A stretch of 9,977 nucleotides of DNA, taken from DATKMP01 sp035541775. Its GTDB lineage: Bacteria > Bacteroidota > Ignavibacteria > UBA10030. A model generated the notes under the pieces. That model was given only the letters and a program-made list of their open reading frames with translations. It was not told where the DNA came from and searched no databases. The translations under genes were made by a program, and so were the position numbers. The DNA is taken from assembly GCA_035541775.1 (NCBI GenBank), contig DATKMP010000051.1, forward strand, positions 1 through 9,977, read 5' to 3'. This document shows positions 1 to 5,325 of this stretch, piece after piece. The number at the start of each line of letters is the position of its first letter. The stretch's first letter is position 1.

Positions 1-1
1 G

Positions 2-304
2 GTGACGAATCTTCCAAAAACATTTATGCTCAATCAAAACTATCCCAATCCGTTCAATCCATCGACGATTATTTCGTACACAGTTCCATCCGGTTTTTCA
101 AAAACGATGGTGAGTTTAAAAATATATAACATTAATGGTCAAATGATAAAAGAATTGCTGCATCAAGAATTATCTGCGGGAAAATATTTGACGAAGTGGG
201 ATGGCACGACGCAAAACGGAATGCCCGCCGCTTCGGGAATATATTTTGTACGGATGATTGCCGGCAGCCAGCAGTTGACGAAGAAAATGACACTGCTGAA
301 ATAA
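2..304 (+). CDS. C-terminal end of a secreted protein with a type IX secretion (Por) sorting domain, 5'-truncated
   Basis: The reading frame is open to the left edge and ends at TAA 302-304, so this is the tail of a larger protein. The GTG at position 2 is probably an internal valine, not a start. The visible 100 residues form a classic type A T9SS C-terminal sorting domain: the N-P-F-rich signature NYPNPFNPST at about residues 13-22, a beta-strand rich middle with LKIYNINGQ, a WDGTTQNG turn, SGIYFVRM, and a basic end (KKMTLLK). In this family the domain guides a Sec-exported protein through the Por/T9SS outer-membrane machinery, after which it is usually cleaved or used for surface attachment. 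The passenger domain, and hence the enzymatic or adhesive role, lies outside the window. Identification of the sorting domain is secure; the function of the whole protein is unknown. Confidence 0.93.
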   Translation: MTNLPKTFMLNQNYPNPFNPSTIISYTVPSGFSKTMVSLKIYNINGQMIKELLHQELSAGKYLTKWDGTTQNGMPAASGIYFVRMIAGSQQLTKKMTLLK

Positions 305-332
305 TTTTGATAAATAAAAAAGAAAAATAAAA

Positions 333-518
333 ATGGAAGATAGTTCACAAAACTGGAAATGGGGAGTCTTTTACTTTAACCGTGAAGATAAAAGACTCCT
401 AGTGCCAAAACAAATAACTGGCACTGGGTGGACATTAAATTTTGCAAAACCTGTATCATTTGTTATCATTCTTGTTCCGCTCCTGCTTTTTATCGCTGCT
501 TTTTCATTAAGACGGTAA
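333..518 (+). CDS. Small DUF5808-type membrane protein
   Basis: This 61-residue protein begins 28 bases after the preceding stop. Residues 8-40 carry the pattern W-K-x-G-x-F-Y-x-N-x-E-D-x-R then VPK and GWTLNFAKP, which I recognise as the DUF5808 module. In that family the module has the general form FYYNPxDPRxFVPKRxGxGWTLNFAxP and often sits beside membrane segments. Residues about 41-58 form one hydrophobic helix ending in LRR, so the soluble N-terminal part probably faces the cytoplasm with a C-terminal anchor, although topology is not certain. The start ATG has only an A-rich leader and no Shine-Dalgarno sequence. The biochemical role of DUF5808 is not known to me. The coding region contains two abutting inverted repeats, and an intrinsic terminator lies downstream. 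Conservation of the motif makes a chance ORF unlikely. It is listed despite its small size. Confidence 0.75.
   Translation: MEDSSQNWKWGVFYFNREDKRLLVPKQITGTGWTLNFAKPVSFVIILVPLLLFIAAFSLRR
362..400 (+). repeat. Long inverted repeat (hairpin) inside the DUF5808 gene
   Basis: GGAGTCTTTTA at 363-373 is an exact reverse complement of TAAAAGACTCC at 389-399, giving 11 perfect base pairs around a 15-base loop. A G-T wobble at 362/400 can be added. CTT (374-376) and AAG (385-387) could extend the stem inward past a one-base bulge. The arms encode roughly residues 11-14 and 19-23. No T-tract follows, so it is not a standard terminator. The pairing is read directly from the sequence; any role is inference. 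Confidence 0.6.
401..425 (+). repeat. Second inverted repeat, directly abutting the first
   Basis: AGTGCCA at 401-407 pairs perfectly with TGGCACT at 419-425 around an 11-base A-rich loop. It begins one base after the wobble pair that closes the preceding hairpin, so the mRNA could form two stacked stem-loops between 362 and 425. A 7-bp repeat alone could be chance; its position next to an 11-bp one makes it more notable. Confidence 0.45.
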
Positions 519-571
519 CGAAATGCTTATATAAAAAAACATTAGAGTGGAATTGTAGGGTTGTAACGTTC

Positions 572-601
572 AAAGCCATTCTCAAAAGGGATGGCTTTTT
601 T
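572..601 (+). terminator. Rho-independent terminator after the DUF5808 gene
   Basis: AAAGCCAT (572-579) pairs with ATGGCTTT (591-598). The stem can be prolonged inward by T580-G590, C581-G589 and T582-G588, leaving a loop of about five bases (CAAAA). The 3' arm runs into six T residues (596-601). It lies 53 bases after the stop of the DUF5808 gene and just upstream of the asnS promoter, so it separates the first two genes from the asnS unit. The opposite strand lacks a comparable T-run. Confidence 0.85.
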
Positions 602-608
602 ATTTCGT

Positions 609-637
609 TTGAACCTCTACAATATGTTCGCTATATT
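609..637 (+). promoter_or_regulatory. Candidate sigma70-type promoter for asnS
   Basis: TTGAAC at 609-614 matches four of six bases of the -35 consensus. TATATT at 632-637 matches five of six of the -10 consensus. The spacer (615-631) is exactly 17 bases. Transcription would start near 643-645, giving a leader of about 17 bases. The position, directly after a terminator and before asnS, supports it. A Bacteroidetes-type -33 TTTG is also present at 608-611, but I do not see a matching -7 TAnnTTTG element. Confidence 0.55.
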
Positions 638-656
638 CTAAAAATATTTTAGAGGT
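613..656 (+). promoter_or_regulatory. Overlapping dyads around the asnS promoter and ribosome binding site
   Basis: Two inverted repeats share the same 3' segment. TCTAAAA (637-643) and TTTTAGA (647-653) flank a 3-base centre. ACCTCTA (613-619) and TAGAGGT (650-656) are farther apart. Both 3' arms contain the asnS Shine-Dalgarno AGAGG (651-655), five bases before the ATG. If transcription starts upstream of 613, the two stems would be mutually exclusive and both would hide the ribosome site. If it starts near 644, as the promoter call suggests, the 637-653 dyad can act only as DNA, for example as an operator over the start point. AT-richness makes chance dyads plausible. Confidence 0.35.
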
Positions 657-660
657 AAAA

Positions 661-1959
661 ATGTCACGAATTTATATTTCTGAGTTAAACAGCCATATCG
701 GGGAAGAAGTGCAACTGCACGGCTGGGTGTATAACAAACGCTCCAGCGGGAAAGTAAAATTTTTAATCTTGCGCGATGGAACCGGAACCGTGCAAGGCGT
801 TTTAGTAAAAGGACAGGTGCCGGATTCCGTTATTGAAGATTTTGAAAAACTCACGCAAGAATCTTCGCTTTCCGTGATTGGCAAAGTCCGCAAGGATGAC
901 CGCGCGCCGAGCGGCGTGGAATTGGATGTGGTTTCGATTCCAAAAATTTATCACATCGCGCACGAATATCCGATAACGCCAAAAGAGCATGGAACAGAAT
1001 TTCTTGCCGACCGGCGGCATTTATGGCTGCGGTCATCGCGCCAGCATGCGATTATGCGCGTGCGTCACCGCATCATCAAAGCCATTCGTGATTTTTTTGA
1101 CGAACGCGGATTTACACTCGTCGATTCTCCGATTTTAACTCCGGCTGCGTGCGAAGGAACATCGACATTGTTTGGTACAGATTATTTCGATCTTGGCAAA
1201 GCGTATTTGTCGCAGTCCGGACAATTGTACGGCGAAGCGGCGGCGATGGCGTTCGGAAAAATTTATTGCTTCGGACCGACCTTCCGTGCGGAGAAATCTA
1301 AAACGCGCAGACACTTGACGGAATTCTGGATGGTCGAACCGGAAGTGGCGTTCAACGATTTGAACGACGATATGGATTTAGCGGAAGATTTTTTAGAATA
1401 CATCGTTCAAAATGTTTTGAAAGATTGCATGTCGGAATTAAAAATTCTCGAACGCAACATCGAAAAATTACAAAACGTCAAAAAGCCGCTGCCGAGAATT
1501 ACGTATGATGAAGCAGTCAAAATTTTGCACGATAAAGGATTGCCTTTCGAATACGGAAACGATCTTGGTGGAACAGATGAAACAGTTGTTTCGGAACAAT
1601 TCGATCGGCCGGTGATGGTGCACCGGTATCCAAGCGAAGTAAAAGCATTTTACATGAAACGCGATCCGGAAAATCCGAAACTTGCGCTTGCGGTGGATGT
1701 GCTTGCACCGGAAGGGTACGGCGAAATTATCGGCGGCAGCCAGCGCGAAGATGATTTAGACGTGCTGTTGATGAGAATTAAAGAACAGAATTTGCCGCAG
1801 GATGCATTCGAGTGGTACTTGGATTTGCGGAGATTCGGTTCTGTGCCGCACGCCGGCTTCGGGCTTGGTGTCGAACGAACGGTCGGCTGGATTTGCGGAT
1901 TGGAACACGTGCGCGAAACGATTCCGTTCCCGCGCATGATTTATCGGTTAACGCCGTAA
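661..1959 (+). CDS. asnS: Asparaginyl-tRNA synthetase (class IIb)
   Basis: This 432-residue cytoplasmic enzyme charges tRNA-Asn with asparagine using ATP. Residues about 1-100 form the OB-fold anticodon-binding domain (VQLHGWVYNKRSSGKVKFLILRD). The class II catalytic core follows, with motif 2 around FGPTFRAEKSKTRRHLTEFW (about 204-223) and motif 3 around GFGLGVERTVGW (399-410), continuing into HVRETIPFPR. Asparagine-type features separate it from the related AspRS: MVEPEVAF after motif 2, SEVKAFYMK (325-333), and the VRETIPFPR ending. The length fits the compact Thermus/archaeal-like AsnRS rather than the roughly 466-residue E. coli form. The ATG start has AGAGG five bases upstream. A terminator and promoter precede it, so it probably opens a new transcription unit. 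A non-discriminating AspRS is the main alternative and is unlikely given the Asn-type motifs. Confidence 0.95.
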   Translation: MSRIYISELNSHIGEEVQLHGWVYNKRSSGKVKFLILRDGTGTVQGVLVKGQVPDSVIEDFEKLTQESSLSVIGKVRKDDRAPSGVELDVVSIPKIYHIAHEYPITPKEHGTEFLADRRHLWLRSSRQHAIMRVRHRIIKAIRDFFDERGFTLVDSPILTPAACEGTSTLFGTDYFDLGKAYLSQSGQLYGEAAAMAFGKIYCFGPTFRAEKSKTRRHLTEFWMVEPEVAFNDLNDDMDLAEDFLEYIVQNVLKDCMSELKILERNIEKLQNVKKPLPRITYDEAVKILHDKGLPFEYGNDLGGTDETVVSEQFDRPVMVHRYPSEVKAFYMKRDPENPKLALAVDVLAPEGYGEIIGGSQREDDLDVLLMRIKEQNLPQDAFEWYLDLRRFGSVPHAGFGLGVERTVGWICGLEHVRETIPFPRMIYRLTP

Positions 1960-1973
1960 AAAAATATTTTGTG

Positions 1974-2007
1974 AACTCTGCGTTTCATTGCGTTTTTAGC
2001 GGTTGAA
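1974..2007. repeat. Probable copy of a dispersed 'TGCGTTT' type intergenic repeat
   Basis: Between asnS and the ABC gene there are three imperfect units about 9-10 bases apart, each centred on GCG: CTGCGTTTC, TTGCGTTTT and TAGCGGTTG. From memory this resembles the dispersed non-coding element of the form CTTTGCGTctTTGCGGTTAAA that recurs between genes in many environmental genomes. The periodicity is visible here; membership in a dispersed family is recollection and cannot be tested in one window. I see no convincing promoter or terminator in 1960-2037. Confidence 0.4.
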
Positions 2008-2037
2008 TAAAGAATGGAAAAATAAAAGGGAGACAAT

Positions 2038-3216
2038 GTGCTAAAAGTTACGAATCTAAGAAAAGAATTCGACTCGGTTGTTGCGGTCAACGGCGTTTCG
2101 CTGGAAGTGAAGCGCGGTGAATTGTTCGGCTTGCTCGGTCCTAATGGAGCGGGAAAGACGACCACGATTCGTACGGTGCTCAATATCATCGAACCGGATG
2201 CAGGACAGATCACTTTTGATGGCAAGCCATTCACCAAAGCGATGTGGAATATCATCGGCTACTTGCCGGAAGAACGCGGCTTGTATCGCAAAAGCAAAAT
2301 CATCAACACGATCTTATATTTTTCCGGATTAAAGGGATTGAAACCCAGCGAAGCGCGTCCGCAAATTTTATATTGGTTGGAACGATTCGGGCTGAAGCAA
2401 GATGCACACCGGAAGATCGAAGAGCTTTCCAAAGGCAATCAACAGAAAATTCAACTTATTATTTCTCTCGTGCATCGCCCGCAGTTGGTAATTTTAGATG
2501 AACCGTTTTCCGGACTCGACCCGGTGAATCAGGTTTTGTTGAAGGATGTGCTGATGGAACTGCGCCAGAAAAATGTCGCTATCGTTTTTTCCACGCATCA
2601 AATGGACCAAGTCGAAAAAATGTGCGACAATATTTGCCTCATCAATCAAGGCAAGCCGGTCTTGAACGGTTCCCTGTCGGATATTAAAAAACAACACGGG
2701 ACAAATTCCGTGCATGTAGAATTTGAAGGCGATGGCGAATTTCTCAAATCGCTTCCGCTTGTTCAGCATGCCGATGTCTATCAGAATTACGCAGAGTTGG
2801 AGTTGGCAGATATAGCACGCAGCAACGAATTGTTCCAGCAGTTCGACGGTAAGCTTGCTGTGCATAAGTTTGAAATTGTCGAGCCGTCGTTGAATTCTAT
2901 TTTCATCAATGTCGTCGGCGGGCCGGAAAAAATTGTTCACGCATCCGCGCAGCCCATTCCGACCTCGCGCATCGAGCGGTTGGCAGAACAGGTTGACCAA
3001 GACCCTCGTGTGAAAAAGTTCGTGCGCTCCGCCATGATGCTTGGGGTGTTCACGATGGGATTTCTTTTCTACAATCTTTCCATTCCCGAGCCAACTTGGT
3101 ATATGCCGGGAATATTTTTCCTCGGTACGATTGTGAGTGTGGTTCGTTGGAGGATGACGAAGAAACGTGTCGAAAAAGAATTGCTCGCAAAACAGCGGCA
3201 GGGAGAACCGGTATGA
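2038..3216 (+). CDS. ABC transporter ATP-binding protein, NatA/YhaQ type, with a C-terminal two-helix membrane extension
   Basis: This is the ATPase of an exporter whose permease is the next gene. The nucleotide-binding domain (about 1-215) shows Walker A GPNGAGKT (34-41), a Q-loop region GYLPEERGLY (74-83) in which glutamate stands where glutamine is usual, as in YhaQ-type proteins, signature LSKGN (130-134), Walker B LVILDEP (150-156), D-loop SGLD (158-161) and switch histidine H187. A DUF4162-like domain follows (about 220-295), ending in EPSLNSIFINVVG. Residues about 310-392 are extra: a charged helix, hydrophobic segments at about 332-349 and 354-370, then a basic tail. Relatives are usually about 300 residues. 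The start is GTG 2038 with AGGGAG five bases upstream; the nearby ATG at 2036 is out of frame. The 3' end overlaps the permease by four bases (ATGA), implying translational coupling. The substrate is unknown; Na+ efflux is only suggested by family names. Confidence 0.9.
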   Translation: MLKVTNLRKEFDSVVAVNGVSLEVKRGELFGLLGPNGAGKTTTIRTVLNIIEPDAGQITFDGKPFTKAMWNIIGYLPEERGLYRKSKIINTILYFSGLKGLKPSEARPQILYWLERFGLKQDAHRKIEELSKGNQQKIQLIISLVHRPQLVILDEPFSGLDPVNQVLLKDVLMELRQKNVAIVFSTHQMDQVEKMCDNICLINQGKPVLNGSLSDIKKQHGTNSVHVEFEGDGEFLKSLPLVQHADVYQNYAELELADIARSNELFQQFDGKLAVHKFEIVEPSLNSIFINVVGGPEKIVHASAQPIPTSRIERLAEQVDQDPRVKKFVRSAMMLGVFTMGFLFYNLSIPEPTWYMPGIFFLGTIVSVVRWRMTKKRVEKELLAKQRQGEPV

Positions 3217-4460
3217 ACAATAAAATTTTTGAAGTTGCGGCATGGGAATTTGGCGAGAAAGTAAAATCGAAAGCATTCATTATTTCGCTGGTCTTAATGC
3301 CGCTGCTGATCATCGCCGTTGCCTTTCTTCCTACGATGTTTGCCATGCAAGAAGATACTTCGCCGACGACCATCGGCATCATCGATCCGACTCATCAACT
3401 CATAAATCCGCTCGATATAAAATTATCGCATGCGTACCGAATTGTTCACAACCAGCCGAATTATATTCTCAGGAATTTGACTGAAGAAAAATCGATTGAC
3501 CAAGAAAAAGAACATGCCAATCAATTGATTGCCTCGGGCGAGATTGAAGGATGTTTTTTCATTCCGGCATCGATTTTCGACAGCGGAAAAGTGGAGTATC
3601 GCGCGAAAAATATCGGCAACATGAAAATTCAAGAGCGCTTTTCTTACACCATCGAACAATTGATTGTCGAACATCGCTTTCTTGCCAGCGGCGTCGATAC
3701 GTCGCTCATTCATAAACTTCAAGCAAATGTCGATGTAAAATCGATCAAACTCTCGAGTAACGGGGAAGAAAAAGAATCCGGCTTTGTAGAAACCTTTGCC
3801 GGCGCGTACATCAATTTGCTGATGATCATGTTTATGGTGTTGACATCGGGCCAGTTGTTGGTGCGCAGTGTGGTGGAAGAAAAATCCAATCGCGTCATCG
3901 AAGTGCTGCTGTCGTCGTGTTCAGCACACGATTTGATGGCGGGAAAAATTCTCGGCCTCAGCGGCCTGGGTATTTTGCAAATGTTTATCTATATGTTGAT
4001 CGGCATTGCCGTGTCGCTCAAAACGAACGCGCCAATTTTTGTCCCGGAAAATTTAATTCTCACAATCCTTTATGCATTGCTGGGGTACGTGTTTTATGCC
4101 GCGATCTTCGTCACGGTCGGTGCGCCGGCGAACACCGAACAGGAAGCGCAGCAAATCACCTCATACGTCAGTATGGTCATGGTCATTCCTATCGGATTTA
4201 TGGTCGTGGCATTACAGCATCCGGATTCCACGGTTGTCAAAGTTTTATCCTTCATTCCATTCTTGACACCATCGCTGATGGCGATGCGCATTCCCATTCA
4301 AATGCCCGCGCCGTGGGAAATTCTTTCCACGCTCGCCATTCTTACCCTGTCGATGCTCGGCATGATGTGGGTCGCCGGAAAAATTTTCCGTCTGGCAATT
4401 TTATCCTACGGCAAACGCCCGTCGCTCGGAGAATTATTTCGATGGATTCGGGAATCTTGA
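3213..4460 (+). CDS. ABC-2 type transporter permease, NatB/YhaP type
   Basis: This 415-residue inner-membrane protein is the partner of the preceding ATPase. The start is ATG 3213, overlapping the upstream stop as ATGA, with GGGAG at 3201-3205. An in-frame ATG further upstream at 3096 would add 39 charged residues inside the ATPase gene and is rejected. Topology: an N-terminal membrane helix (about 20-44), a large external domain (about 45-193), then several membrane helices (about 195-217, 247-270, 280-303, 315-335, 341-360, 368-392). Family hallmarks are the coupling segment VVEEKSNRVIEVLLSS (220-235) leading into MAGKILG, and the C-terminal GKRPSLGELFRWIR. These match the ABC2_membrane_3 family that includes NatB and YhaP. 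The pair probably exports an ion, peptide or other small toxic compound; the sequence does not say which. No terminator is visible in the 44 bases before nuoJ. Confidence 0.9.
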   Translation: MNNKIFEVAAWEFGEKVKSKAFIISLVLMPLLIIAVAFLPTMFAMQEDTSPTTIGIIDPTHQLINPLDIKLSHAYRIVHNQPNYILRNLTEEKSIDQEKEHANQLIASGEIEGCFFIPASIFDSGKVEYRAKNIGNMKIQERFSYTIEQLIVEHRFLASGVDTSLIHKLQANVDVKSIKLSSNGEEKESGFVETFAGAYINLLMIMFMVLTSGQLLVRSVVEEKSNRVIEVLLSSCSAHDLMAGKILGLSGLGILQMFIYMLIGIAVSLKTNAPIFVPENLILTILYALLGYVFYAAIFVTVGAPANTEQEAQQITSYVSMVMVIPIGFMVVALQHPDSTVVKVLSFIPFLTPSLMAMRIPIQMPAPWEILSTLAILTLSMLGMMWVAGKIFRLAILSYGKRPSLGELFRWIRES

Positions 4461-4504
4461 ACGGAGCATCGGTGTTACTAAGAATGGTGGTAGAAAGTTA
4501 AAAT

Positions 4505-5008
4505 TTGGAATTGATTGTCTTTGACATATTGGCTGCAGTGAGTGTTGTGTCCGCGTTGCTTGTGGTGACGCGGCGGAATCCTATTATTTCCGCTCTCTGG
4601 CTCATCGTCAATTTTTTCTGTCTGTCCGGATTATATTTAACGCTGCATGCACAATTTATTGCCGTCATTCAGATTCTCGTGTACGCCGGCGCGATTATGG
4701 TTTTGTTTGTATTCGTGATTATGCTGTTGAATCTTGGCGATGAACGCCGTTTGCGCGATGCGCTTTCATGGAAAAAAATCGTCGCTGTGGGATTAAGTTT
4801 TGGCGTGTTGATGGAGTTGATGTACGCGTTGATGATGCGCGGACAGCAATATCCGTTCGATGCAATTAAAGCAACAGAGATCGGCACGGTGGAATACATC
4901 GGCAGCCAGTTGTTCACGAAATTTTTATTTCCGTTTGAAATTACATCGTTGTTGCTGACTGCTGCCCTTATCGGCGCCGTCGTCTTAGCAAAGAAGAAGT
5001 TCGAATAA
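4505..5008 (+). CDS. nuoJ: NADH-quinone oxidoreductase subunit J
   Basis: NuoJ is a membrane subunit of respiratory complex I, next to the quinone-proximal channel. The 167 residues fit the usual size. Family features are VVTRRNPIISALWLI (20-34), the conserved third helix VYAGAIMVLFVFVIMLLNLGDE (59-80; written LVYAGAIMVLFVF in most relatives), which carries the pi-bulge tyrosine (Y60), and the C-terminal pattern LFTKFLFPFEITSLLLTAA with GAVVLAKK. About five membrane helices are expected. The start is TTG 4505: an in-frame TAA at 4499-4501 blocks any longer form, and the N-terminus MELIVFDILA aligns with the family, but no clear Shine-Dalgarno is seen. Its stop directly abuts the ATG of nuoK. 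The usual upstream neighbours nuoH and nuoI are absent; an ABC permease takes their place. Confidence 0.95.
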   Translation: MELIVFDILAAVSVVSALLVVTRRNPIISALWLIVNFFCLSGLYLTLHAQFIAVIQILVYAGAIMVLFVFVIMLLNLGDERRLRDALSWKKIVAVGLSFGVLMELMYALMMRGQQYPFDAIKATEIGTVEYIGSQLFTKFLFPFEITSLLLTAALIGAVVLAKKKFE

Positions 5009-5311
5009 ATGATTTCTCTGCCTTCATATCTCATGCTCAGTGCGGTGATGTTTATCATCGGCGTTTGCGGCGTGATTGCACGGCGAAACGCGATTATTGT
5101 TTTTATGTCGATTGAATTGATGTTGAATTCCGTCAACCTTTCACTCGTAACATTTTCAGCGTTTCTTGGCAACGCCACGGGACAGATTTTTGTGTTTTTC
5201 GTCATGACCCTTGCGGCAGCAGAGGCCGCCGTCGGACTTGCGATTGTGATTGCGTTATTCCGCCGCAAGCAAACGCTGAACTTGGATGAGATCAATATTC
5301 TAAAATGGTGA
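5009..5311 (+). CDS. nuoK: NADH-quinone oxidoreductase subunit K
   Basis: NuoK is a small three-helix membrane subunit, homologous to MrpC, that carries part of the proton path linking the quinone site to the antiporter-like subunits. Its 100 residues match the usual size exactly. The two buried glutamates essential in E. coli NuoK are both present at the same numbers: E36 in MSIELMLNSVNL and E72 in AAAEAAVGLAI. The C-terminus ends DEINILKW, typical of the family. The start ATG 5009 follows the nuoJ stop with no gap, so the two are very probably translationally coupled. Nothing appears degraded. The gap to nuoL is 14 bases. Confidence 0.97.
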   Translation: MISLPSYLMLSAVMFIIGVCGVIARRNAIIVFMSIELMLNSVNLSLVTFSAFLGNATGQIFVFFVMTLAAAEAAVGLAIVIALFRRKQTLNLDEINILKW

Positions 5312-5325
5312 AGATCGAATAAGAA

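Noticed and set aside
428..652. Open reading frame of 74 codons on the + strand covering the DUF5808 tail and intergenic region
   Set aside because: It runs through the terminator and the asnS promoter, is Cys-rich with no motif, and competes with the recognisable DUF5808 frame.
613..660. T-box riboswitch upstream of asnS
   Set aside because: T-box leaders are about 200-300 bases with a specifier loop and a conserved T-box sequence. Only about 59 bases separate the terminator from the start codon, and no T-box motif is seen.
3096..3212. Longer start for the ABC permease
   Set aside because: The extension would be a charged segment translated from inside the ATPase gene. The ATG at 3213 has GGGAG at good spacing, a coupled ATGA overlap and a typical family N-terminus.
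2494..3276. Open reading frame of 260 codons on the - strand
   Set aside because: It lies wholly antisense to the ABC ATPase and permease start. Its translation shows no family motif, while the + strand frame has complete ABC motifs.
3917..4501. Open reading frame of 194 codons on the + strand in another frame
   Set aside because: It overlaps the permease gene out of frame. Its composition (many H, R, S) is typical of a shadow frame, and the permease frame matches its family to the C-terminus.
4461..4504. Remnant of nuoH or nuoI in the gap before nuoJ
   Set aside because: The 44 bases translated in all + frames give no ferredoxin cysteine motif or NuoH-like segment, and the gap is too short to hold one.
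4669..5295. Open reading frame of 208 codons on the - strand
   Set aside because: It is antisense to nuoJ and nuoK, whose + strand products are fully conserved. The - strand product is low-complexity (rich in I, N, T) and unrecognisable.
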